Positions 25,353 through 36,298 of a DNA stretch of 64,000 bases are shown one piece after another. How positions within the stretch are numbered: position 1 is the first letter of the stretch; each line of letters opens with the position of its first letter. A program made the position numbers and the translations under genes. The notes below the pieces were generated by a model. The model did no database searches and was not told where the DNA came from. It saw only the letters and a program-made list of their open reading frames with translations. Source of the DNA: Plectrocnemia conspersa (lineage: Eukaryota > Arthropoda > Insecta > Trichoptera > Polycentropodidae); NCBI GenBank assembly GCA_009617715.1, contig VTFK01000534.1, forward strand, positions 62,001 to 126,000, written 5' to 3'.

Positions 25353-27838
25353 GTAAGTATTATATTCAGAACCTCTTTAATAAACATTTACTATCTTAAC
25401 TGACATGTTTTTTGCAATGTAAATAAATAAGTATGTATTAAAATATATTTCAAAATATTTCAATTACAATCTTAAAATAACACATTTAAAACTCTGCATA
25501 TTTATTACTATGGCATTTTACATATCAACGTTGGAGATGTATTGTATACATGAAAATTCTAAGTTCATCTGATTTGTGTAATCATTTCTAGAGCCAAGGG
25601 TGAAACTAAACCGTAAATCATATTTTTTATAATCTTCGTGAAATGCTGTAAATGTTGAGAATGAAACTGACTATTTATGTTTGAATTTTATAACTAGAAA
25701 GTCCTGAAGTCTCTCATTTTGGAAATTGTTTAAGATTTTCGAAGGGATGTAAAGTGCTGCGTCGTCGCATCCTCTAAGTCATATTGAATATTGAGTTTAA
25801 TCCTGAAGGATTTGGTGTGTCTGCTCAACTAGACTAGATCGAACGGCCGATGTGAAAGCGGCTGCTTTTATAGGAATTCTAGGGATCATCTCGATCGATT
25901 TTGTGGTCAATTTCCAGAAAGTCTAGACAAAAGTTGTGGTGAAAGATCTGATGGAAGTGATTAAGTAAGGCAGTGTTATGGCTTATATTATATATCATTG
26001 AAGAATAAACGAAAGTATAGTATTTTTCGTGCTCCGATTAGATTAGTCAGGGCAAAACTGTTGTTTGTTTTTCTAATACATATCTTATCAGACTCTTTAT
26101 CATGTGTAATGTTTATTCTTTGAAATGTGCAATCCAGGATCAGGATATTCTTTGTTAAAGTGCGTTCCAACGATTATAGTGCAATTCGCGTTAGCACTAT
26201 TAACGGTACATATTTATAAAACTCTAAACAGGAACAGCTAAAATTTTTGTTCATTTTGAGCTGCCGACATGTGCTAAGTTGGAATGCAAGTCAAGCAAAA
26301 AATAAAAAAGGTCAACTCAGAAATTTTGTGAAACTGGGACGAAGGGTAAGCCTATTCATTGTTACTCTTGTTTTGATTGTTACGCAAACAAAAAGAAATT
26401 GTTAGAAAAATCAAGGTACACAAATGTATTATAATATATAATTTTATGACCCCTTTTACAAGTCTTGAGCAACTAATTTCAACGCTAAATTATGGGTGGT
26501 TCGAAAAAATTTTTTTAATTTATTATAAAATATCCGATCACTTTATTGTAAAACTGAATAACTTTAAAAACATTTTTAGATTTTTTTAACTTTATGGAAT
26601 ATCGAATCAATTATATAGGTTTTTAAATTTAAAAAGCATGTCATTGTTATTGTTTGCAATAATACTTAAAGATAATAGTACAGTTTATAGATAATGATCA
26701 ATAAGTTAAATAAAAAAATATTTGTAAATATATGTCAAGTTAAAAGGCATTTTTTTGTCATGTACTTTGATTACTCACTTGCGTTTTGTCGATGGCGAGT
26801 GGCGGTCGCTTGGTGTTTCTTACTATTTTTAAACATATTCAGACTTAATTCTACATAATATGTAAGTTACCATCTGTATTTATACCTTTTTTTTATACAT
26901 TTACAATTATTCATAGACAAATAGTTGCGTTATTGACTGTTATCTATACTATCATTTTTGACAGATTGTAGGGATGTGCCATTTGGTATAGTAACTGTAG
27001 TGCGATTAGCTTACTAAATATTACGTACTTTGACAGAACTTTAAAATGTAATAATTAAAAACACTGGCAAAGTATTATGTAAATATTATAATAATAAATA
27101 AAAATATATGTAAATAAAAATAATATAAATGAAATTTAATTTTAATGTATTTTTATCTTTATAATATACTTTCTGTTTGATAGTAGCTACCTATATACAA
27201 ATAAATAAGTAATTCAATTAAAAACACCATATAACCGGTGATATATTTTAATCAAAGGCATGTTTGACATAACCTCAAATATTTTTTCAGTAAAACCAAA
27301 TTTATTAAAAACATATTTTCTCCCCTCCTGAAATAATTTTCGATTAAAATACAAACAGAGACAAATGGCACACCACATATAGGGCAAGAACATGCTAATT
27401 ATAACGCAGTTGGTAGAACATTGATGCAGAAAATAATATATTTTACTATATAATGTGAAGTATTTGGTCCTTCTTTGTTCTTCTTGAGCAAATATTTTCA
27501 TAATGACATTTTTTGAGCTTCCGTAGCAATTTCTCTTCCTCAAAAAAATTTCAGAGATGGCCTTTAAACAAAAATTTTATTTCCGAAATGATTTTTTTTT
27601 ATTCCTTCAACAATGTGTTCCTTTTGTCCTCTACAAACAAAAATTTCCAACATGGCTTTTTTATTTTTAGTGTCCTCATTTGATGTTTTCAAAATCTAGT
27701 CACTTTATAAGTATAATGCAGATGTGTTTTTATGAAAAATCAAATGGAACTTGAAAAGTTTATTTTCAATTAAAATGACAGTTAACATGTTCTTGGCTAT
27801 TAAGCACTTTTAGTAATAAAATACATTTTTACAGCAAA

Positions 27839-29593
27839 ATGGAAGACTTTGATCCAAAACAAGATCACCTTTTCGACGATTTTGGAAAAATAAATGTCTA
27901 TAATAAAGACATTATCAATTTGGGAGCTGGATGTCCCGGTCCAGATCTTTTAGAACCTCTTACGGAAATGATGAATAAGGCAGTGCAACATAGAATGGTG
28001 ATATTTGTTATTAATGAATTATATGTTGAAATAAGATTAATATAATATTTAAAAAAATGTGAACCAGGAAAAGGAGAAACATAATAATAACTTTTTATTT
28101 CAATATGGACCGATGATGGGATGGTGGGATATGAGAGAAGCACTATCGCATTTTCTCACTAAACAATACGGAGACAATGTTAAGAGGTTAGTCAATTACA
28201 ACTAAATATAATGGATTAGATTTAACTGCTTATTCATTTCCAGAGAAGAATTGATCTTAACTTGTGGTGCTACACACGGAATGCATTTGTTAATAACTAC
28301 ACTCCTAGCACCAAATGGTGTTATTTTTGTTGAAGAATACACTTATATGATTGCCCTTAACACTTTCAAAGAGTTTCCCAACATAAAAATAGTGCAAGGT
28401 ATATTTATCATGTATATAAATAAGATGAAAATACCGAGGTGATTTAAGATGGTATTTTGTGTCAAAAAATGCTAAATTGTTGTACTTTCAGACCTAATAA
28501 ATGATATTTTTTATGTTAAACAGTGCCTATAAAGAGTGACGGAGTTGACATTATACAGCTTCGTAAAGCGTTCATAGAAGCAAAACCTGAATTTGACCCT
28601 ATACTATATGAAGAAAAACCGTGTTGGGCCATGTTTTATACTATTCCAAACTTTCACAATCCTACTGGAATTTTATTTTCAACTGGTAATATTAGTATTC
28701 ACATATTTTTATTTAAAACGTATAGTCTTATGTAGATGTATGTTATTATAATATTCCAGAAATTTGCAAGTCTCTCGTAAAATTAGCTAGAGAATTCGAC
28801 GTTTTGATCGTTTGTGACGACGTCTATAACATGTTATATTATGGAAACGATCCACATCCTCCAGCTAGATTGTTTTCATACGATAAACCCGAATTTGATG
28901 GCTATAAAGGAGGACATGTGATTTCCAACGGTACGTTTAGTAAGATTTTAGCGCCGGGATTGAGAGTCGGTTGGATGGAAGTTCCGCAAAGATTGGTCAC
29001 CAATTTTAAGAAATCGTAAGTTAGATATACTTCTGCTGTAAACACGTAGTAAATTATATATATTTATAATATAATAATATTTGATTTATGTTTAGTGGTA
29101 TAATGCAGAGCGGAGGATCGGTAAACAATGTGATGTTTGGTATAGTACAAAGTTTTATAGACTTGGGAATGGCTGCAAAGCAATTGGATTTATACAAAAG
29201 CACTAATAAGGTATAAACTATTTATACACATATACAGAAAGTTAATATAAAGTAGTCTCATATAATACATATTTTTAGAACCGCCTGAACACATTTTGTG
29301 ATATTCTCGAAGCAAATCTACCAATCGGATGTAAATTTATTAAACCAGTAGGAGGTTATTTCATTTGGATCGAGCTACCGGTGAATGCTGATGATTTTAT
29401 GAGTTGGTGTTCCACGAGGGGAGGACCTGGAGCCATTCCTGATTCAAGGTTCAACTTATATCCGAATGATCCGATACACGTAAAGCGCTCCGCCATACGT
29501 TTAACATATAGCTTCCACACTGAAGAAATACTTAGAGAGGCCGCTAAAGATTTGTGTTTAAAATTAAAGAAATACATGGAAGATGTTCATTAA
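27839..29593 (+). CDS. PLP-dependent class I/II aminotransferase (2-aminoadipate aminotransferase-like), copy A
   Basis: Exons by my reading are 27839-27997, 28068-28186, 28244-28398, 28524-28685, 28760-29015, 29096-29210 and 29279-29593, joining in frame to 426 residues. Fold type I signatures are present in order: TCGATHG near residue 95, NPTG with Asn190, DDVY at 218-221 for the PLP ring, SNGTFSKILAPG with the Schiff-base Lys260, RVGW after it, GGYFIW near 347-352, and IRLTYSF with Arg396 for the substrate carboxylate. All catalytic residues look intact. The family moves amino groups between an amino acid and a 2-oxo acid; the specific substrate cannot be read here. Related arthropod proteins are often labelled 2-aminoadipate transaminase or YdfD-like, but there is no HTH domain. 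It has no signal peptide, so it is probably cytosolic. An AATAAA follows at 29616. Confidence 0.88.
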
Positions 29594-31925
29594 ATTAAAT
29601 GTAAAATGAGAACATAATAAAATATTTACTTTTTAATAATATTTTCATTACAATATTGTTTTTTTGAAAATATTAAAAAAAATTAAAAGTCATATTAAAA
29701 AACGAATTGAACTCATACGATTCAGATGAATTCTTAAGCTAGACCTGGTCGGACGGAAAGAATGAAAAGCGGCTGCTTTATTAGGCTGCTAAGTCGCAGT
29801 GGGTACGTTCGGTCACTGCGACGGCGCCGACATGATTTTATTGCTTTTAACGGGAATTTTTGACTTTATAGAAGACATCATTTTTTTGCGCTCTTCTATC
29901 GAGCAGAATTCCGTTTGAATACACTTTAACCAATACTATTTTAAGGTTTCGGTAACCCTGTGGTGTGTGTGTAACTGCACAGCTAGTAAGATTCAGGTGG
30001 AAACTAGTAAGAATTTTATTAGTTTATGTTACATATTGTGACAGACTATGAATGGAGAGTGTCTGCTAGAGTCTGTCAGGTGACTATCTGTAACTGCCCT
30101 TGTGTATTCAGGCATGTAAAGCTGACTAATCACAATCTTGCAGCAAGCATCCAGCCAATCACTGCATTCGCTTCTTAGGACCACGAAATAAGTATATGTT
30201 GTTAAATAGTGACATTTGCTTGATGGATATCTCCGAGGTGAACTGGGCAACGAAAATATTGTGGCCTTACAATGCTATTTGTCTTCCAGTGATATATTGT
30301 TTCTCACGACCGTTTCATAATAAAGAAATATTCATTCAATACATTGGAGAATCCTTGCGTGTTATTTATGAGGGTACCCTTAAGTTTTAGTCTTAACAAG
30401 AGCCTGAGTGTAATTGCATTATTGTTAAATAATCACTTTTGGTCTTCAAGAAAGAGCTCCTCCACCGAGAGTCTGTATGGTCCCCACGCTATCATATCAG
30501 AAGTGTGTAGTAATATAGGTAAGTATAGCTTTTATGTTATAAAAAGTTTATTTTTAATAACTTTGCACCGAACATAATATATTTAAATTTATTCTTATTT
30601 TTTTTCATACGTAGTAACTAGGCGTCTAATTTTTACATTTTTCATTTAAAGCAGAAAATCAATGGCAATTAAAATAGATGGCCATTCGTTGTCACTGAGT
30701 AACTCATTAAGTAAAATGTTTTTATAGGCTTTTGAAGAACAACAAACGGTCCAGTATTATTTTAAATGTAACGTACGCCGAAAAGGAGAGTAGGATCCAG
30801 ATTTTTTAACGTTGAAATTAATTTAGAAATCATAGTAGCTATTGTAATAATATATAATTTATGTAGTAATAATTTTTTAAATTATTCTATACAGTACAAT
30901 GGTCAAAAATATTTAAGAATTATGTTCTGCAGAAATTTATTTTAAGTTCCAATTAATATTTTACCTTAATATTGAATTTTGTTACTTTTCTTATATCTAT
31001 GTGCTTATATAAATAAAATGATAATCTAACATCATAATCAAAAGTTACACGTAAAAGATTGAAAAACATAAAAGATTACTTATGTTGTTATAGTTAACAG
31101 ATTATTATTGATAGGATATTATCTTCAATCTATGTCAGAGATCAACAACATTTTCAGTGACTGTAAATTATTAATAAAAGAATTGTTTGGCAAAATACAA
31201 TTTCTAATTTGCAGCTACAAATGTAATAAATGTAAGTAAAAATATATTTCTTGATTAAATATAAAATATAGAAAAAAAGCACAAATATAAAACATAATCA
31301 TGTATCGGTAAGATGGTGAATGGCTTCCTTGATTAAAAATAAATATATATTTGACCATTTTGGTTCATATACTGTCTAAAGTACAGACTTCAGTCTAAAG
31401 CACAAATCTAGGTATTCCGTTGATAAACTATTTAGAAAATTATTCTATACATTTTTCAGTGAACCGACGGTGGCTCAATGCTCTGCTAGACTTTTGTGGA
31501 GGCCTGTCAAACCAAGGGCGAAAGCTCCGGCGTCAGACCCGAAGACTTTAGCATTCTCTGTGTTTCGACGATTAAAACTTCACCGCATGGGGTGTGACTC
31601 AAATACTTTCGTAAAGATTTAAAACGAGTTGATGGTTGCTGATTACTAATTTACATACGTAATAATAAATAACACTTTATTCTTGCAACATTTAATAAGA
31701 ATTCAGTTTTAAAATAAGCATAATCAACTGGAATCAATACAGTATATTAATTTTGTTGATGTATTATTTTGACAAGTGGATCTTTTTTGAGATTTCAAGG
31801 TAACTGAATTACATAGTTATAAGATAATAGAATTTGCAACTCATTGAACTATGATATGACATTTTTTGCTACATGTATTTCCAAAATAAAGATAACTGAA
31901 TGTTGCTAAGGATTACCGATTAATG
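29594..31925. other. Intergenic region between the two aminotransferases
   Basis: It holds AATAAA for copy A at 29616-29621. It also holds a single arm of the foldback MITE at 29824-29945, family R4 copy 2 at 30120-30370, and a possible tRNA-derived SINE fragment near 31460-31670. The remaining sequence is AT-rich with no coding signal. Confidence 0.5.
30120..30370 (+). repeat. Dispersed repeat family R4, copy 2
   Basis: This copy matches 19380-19690 through the blocks CATCCAGCCAATCACTGCAT, CGAAATAAGTATAT, TGACATTTGCTTGATGGATA and GCGTGTTATTTATG. Divergence is high, so both insertions are old. Confidence 0.6.
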
Positions 31926-32020
31926 TTGATAAGAAAGTCTTTATTTGACGAGCAGTGACTATAAAATTACTATTTTAAGTTTAGGCGTCTACTATAACAC
32001 TTGTAGTTATACAACATTTA
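31926..32020 (+). promoter_or_regulatory. Promoter and noncoding first exon of aminotransferase B
   Basis: TTGATAAGA at 31926-31934, a GTCTTTATTT block and an initiator-like GAGCAGTGACTAT match the copy A promoter in order and spacing. The transcribed part probably runs from about 31954 to 32020 and ends at donor GTAAGTATTATATTTAG. It would splice to the acceptor CAG at 33177-33179, five bases upstream of the start codon. Confidence 0.55.
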
Positions 32021-33184
32021 GTAAGTATTATATTTAGAAAATAGGTTAAATTGAACTGTACTAACTTGATATTCATGACATTTACAAAAATAAGCGTGAT
32101 TTGAAATAATCATAATAACTATATTACATAAATAATTTATAGATTATAAAATTCGCCACTCAACGTATTATGCTATTACAATTATGATAAATTAAAGTAC
32201 TTTTTTATTACGTTCCATATAATGTTTACTTTTTTATGTATTATATAGACTCCATCCATATGAATAATTAGCATATGGCATTTATAATTTTCAGATAAAA
32301 TCTTAATAGTGTTTGTGATCAATATTTGACTTTGAGTTTATAAAAATATTACTTTTAAAACTAATCTGACTGGAAATTATATATTAAATCTTTATGTATA
32401 AGTTAAAAACTAGATGTTTAAAATTAATTACTTCAGTGATCACTTTAAGGAAATTTAAATAGATCTATTTTATAGTGTACAATTATTTCAATTTCTTATT
32501 TTATTGTCTTTTTCTAGAGATAATTTTTTTTTGTGGTTGTACAGTATTTCTTAAAGTAATACAAATACCTAGTATTTACTTTTTCCCTCCTAGAAAAAGT
32601 CAGCGTCATATTTTTGTTCGCGTGCGAATTTGACCTTCATGGAAAGGGCAAAGTCGGATTCGAAAGACCAGCGAAATACAGAAACACAAAATTTTTCACT
32701 AATAATTGTGTCAAATGCTAATTGGATTGTCCGGAACTCAATATTACACAGAGATTTAAAATTTATAAATTAAATTAAATATTGGGATGATACTCATCTA
32801 TTTTAGGTGTGCACCATAACTGTTTTTATTTATTTATTATTATTTTAATGTTTTCTTGTATATTGGCCATAATGTAGCATTAAAAAAGCTGTCAAATCGT
32901 AATAGTCTGATCAGAGATAGCATTTCGGTGAATAATTTTAAAAATATCACTACGAGAAAATTAGAAAAAAAAATGAATATAACCATCGTTTAAATTACTC
33001 TTTGCTTTTAGTATATACATTTTAGAAGCACGAAACTCACATTATGAAATTATGCTTGTGTTTTTTAAAAGTATGCATCTTAAGTAAATCTAATAAAATT
33101 ATTCAAAATTCAAATTTAGCGATTCATATTTTTGTTTTTTTTTCTTTTGTTATTTGTTTAATTGTTCTATTATTTTCAGTAAAC

Positions 33185-35018
33185 ATGGAAGACGATTATT
33201 GTGAATTCGATGCAAAGCAAAATAGCCTATTTGACGGTGCGGGAAACGAGCAAAAATTTATAAGTTTGAGTACTGGATCTCCTGGACCAGATCTTTTAGA
33301 ACCTCTTACGGAAATGATGAAAGTAGCAGTGCAACACAGAATGGTGAGATTTTTTTTTGTGTATAAATTAAATAATAAAACAAAACTCAACCGTAACAAT
33401 ATGTATTAGGAAAAGGAGAAAGATAACAACAATTTTTTATTCCAATATGGACCGATGACTGGATGGTGGGATATGAGAGAAACTCTATCTCATTTCCTAA
33501 CTAAGCAATATGGAAACAAAGTTGATAGGTAAGCTTATTAAAAACTTGACTAATAAGTTTTAAAATTTTAATATGTTTTTTTTTTTTAATTTCAGAGAAG
33601 ATTTGGTATTGACTTGTGGTGCAACTCACGGAATTCATTTATTGATAACTACACTCCTAGCACCAAATGGTGTAATTTTTGTCGAGGAATACACTTACAT
33701 GCTTGCCCTGGATGTTTTCAGAGAATTTCCAAATATAAAAATAGTGCAAGGTGAATATTAAAAACCACTTTTTATGACAATTTTTTTAAGGAACAGTTTC
33801 TAAGATGAAAGCATGAGGCTATGCATTGTTTAGTACTATATGAAAAAGGCAAGGGCAAAGCCCTGGCGTTGGGCCCAAGATCTTTATAAACGCAAAAGTG
33901 TTGTAAAACGTTATTTTACAGTATTATCAAATTATTTATTTTATACTGAGCAGTTCCTATAAAAAGCGACGGAGTCGATGTTGAAGAACTTCACAAAGCG
34001 TTCAAAAAGGCCAAACCTGAATTCAACGCAAAACTATACGAAGAAAAGCCGTGTTGGGCTATGTTTTATACTATTCCCAACTTTCACAATCCTACTGGAA
34101 TTTTATTTTCAACTGGTAATATTAATATAAATATATTTTTATTTAAAACGCATAGTCTCACGTGAATATATATTATTAAAATATTCCAGAAATTTGCAAG
34201 TCTCTCGTAAAAATAGCTAGAGAATTTGACGTTTTGATCGTTTGTGATGACGTCTATAACATGTTATATTATGGAAACGATCCACTTCCTCCAGCTAGAT
34301 TGTTTTCATACGATAAACCCGAATCTGATGGCTATAAAGGAGGACATGTGATTTCCAACGGTACGTTTAGTAAGATTCTAGCGCCAGGAATGAGAGTCGG
34401 TTGGATGGAAATTCCGCGAAGATTAGTCACCAAGTTTAAGCAATCGTAAGTTGAATATACGTTTGCTTTAAACGCATAGTAAATTATATATGTTTGTAAT
34501 ATAATAATATCTGATTTATGTTTAGTGGTATAATGCAGAGCGGAGGTTCTGTGAACAATGTGATGTTCGGTATAATACAAAGTTTTATAGAGCTGGGAAT
34601 AGCTGAAACGCAATTGAATTTATACAGAAACACTAATAGGGTAATATTCTATTCATGTAAATATAAAAAGGTTACGTTATAGCACTTGAATATATTTTTT
34701 TAGAATCGTCTGGATAAATTTTGTGATATTCTCGAAGCTAATCTACCAAGTGGATGTAAATTTATTAAGCCAATAGGTGGTTATTTTATTTGGATCGAGT
34801 TACCAGTGAACGCTGATGATTTTATGAGTTGGTGCTCCACAAGGGGAGGTCCTGGGGCCATTTCTGACTCAAGGTTCAACGCATATCCGAACGATCCTTT
34901 GTATGTGAAGCGCTCGGCCATACGCGTAACTATCAGCTTTCATGCAGAAGAAACGCTCATTGAGGCCGCTAAGGATTTGTGTTTGAAATTGAAGAAGTAT
35001 ATGGAAGAAGGTCATTAA
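33185..35018 (+). CDS. PLP-dependent class I/II aminotransferase (2-aminoadipate aminotransferase-like), copy B
   Basis: Exons are 33185-33343, 33410-33528, 33596-33750, 33954-34115, 34190-34445, 34526-34640 and 34704-35018. Every exon has the same length as in copy A, and introns 4 and 5 are the same length too (74 and 80). The product is 426 residues and keeps NPTG, DDVY, SNGTFSKILAPG with its PLP lysine, GGYFIW and the carboxylate-binding Arg in IRVTISF. The first 25 or so residues differ most from copy A; exon 5 differs at about 13 of 256 bases. The frame stays open upstream to 33044, but a good acceptor at 33179 and a good start context favour the ATG at 33185. AATAAA lies at 35110-35115. 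Both copies look functional. Confidence 0.87.
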
Positions 35019-35169
35019 TGGAATATGTGAAGAAATAATATAATGGCCTTTTTCAGTACATCTATAAATTTAAATATGCATTTTTGAAAATCATTAGCAC
35101 TATTGGTTGAATAAAAAATATTTATAATTGACAAATGTATAGAAACTACAAGTATTGTCTAGCGCATCG

Positions 35170-35470
35170 TATTTTTTGTTGACTTCGGGAAATGACTACA
35201 ATGGTTGAACTTTTAAAGGGCAACTCGGGAAACATACAATTATTTTATTAGAGAGCGTGCATGTTACCAGCGAAGTTTAAATAGGCCTCTTCTCCAATTT
35301 GTCTAAGCTACTAAGAAGAAGCGTATAAAAGAGTTGACACATGCTAAAATCAGCACTCAGACTCTCGAAGAAAGCGAAGAGAGATAGTCAACTACTTTTA
35401 TATTACGCTATTATCAGGCATTAGGATAATTTGTTATTAAGATTTCAAATAAATACACATAATAATGCGT
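35170..35470 (+). mobile_element. Possible solo LTR or isolated promoter
   Basis: GCGTATAAAAGAGTTG is followed about 25-30 bases later by ATCAGCACTCAGACTCTCG, a good TATA-to-initiator spacing, and then by AAATAAA about 100 bases on. A compact promoter plus poly(A) signal with no gene between them is what a solo LTR looks like. I could not define matching TG...CA ends or a target duplication. Confidence 0.3.
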
Positions 35471-35763
35471 TTTTTTATTTTTTTGTTTTATGTTGACACT
35501 AAAAATCCTTAATGTGTATGGTACTTACATCATGTGAGCTGTAACATTTTTTTCTGATTTTAATCTGTTGATGACGATTATCAGATACAAAAAACTATGC
35601 CGAATCATGCAATTCATCTAGACGTTATAAACGTTTTGTACCGGAAAGAGGATGAATGTCAAACACATGAAGATTCTTGCGAAAAGGGACATGACTTCAA
35701 TACATGCTGATAAATTGATTCGTCTTTTAGAAAATATAAGGAATAAAAAAGGGGGAAAATAAA

Positions 35764-36298
35764 ATACCGCCCTGGTTCTGAAGTATTGTTACACATACGC
35801 TGTTAGCACATCGAGCTAACGCCTTTTATATAATAGAGGTAAATTTATAAATATAATGTAATAAAGTAATATACTTTTAGTTATATAAAGATAAACAATA
35901 TTTTTGAAACTGGAAGTCAAAATCTTACTATTTCATACATAATTTTTCCAGCTTTTAGTTTTGTAACTACACAATTGACTGATAACATGTTTATTAACAA
36001 TGCGTGAAAAATGGAACGAATGCGTAAAAATAGAATTAGGTAAATTTATATACGCATTAAAGGGTACTTGGTCGTAGATAAGCGATTAAAAAAATTTGTT
36101 CAGGAGCAGTCTCGGCTCAAGAGCCATCTAGACTTAACGTCCATTACCTACAAAGTATACAACTCATTGTTTTTAATTTTTTAACATTTTTTTTAATATG
36201 TATTGTAACGAATTTGAGAAATTGAGCGAAGCTAATCAGACTTTCGATTAAGTTGGTTAACAAATGGATTTTTGTCGGTTTTAGTGGATTTTTAGAAC
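35764..36298 (+). repeat. Duplicated 5' flank of thrombospondin 1
   Basis: This stretch is homologous to 56738-57305 upstream of TSP-2. Shared blocks include ATTGTTACACATACGCTGT, GCACATCGAG, AAATTTGTTCAGGAGC, AAAGTATACAA and GGATTTTTAGAACATGGCTC. It therefore contains the promoter and 5' leader of the ancestral gene, with one duplication edge near 35764. The TTCAGGAGC block is a possible initiator, unproven. Confidence 0.65.

Noticed and set aside
27214..27543. 109-codon open frame on the minus strand
   Set aside because: It lies in the leader intron of aminotransferase A, matches no family I recognise and has no splice or promoter context. Its length is not remarkable for this much AT-rich sequence.
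33044..33184. Upstream in-frame extension of aminotransferase B giving a hydrophobic N terminus
   Set aside because: A strong acceptor at 33179 lies between it and the ATG conserved with copy A, and copy A has no matching extension.
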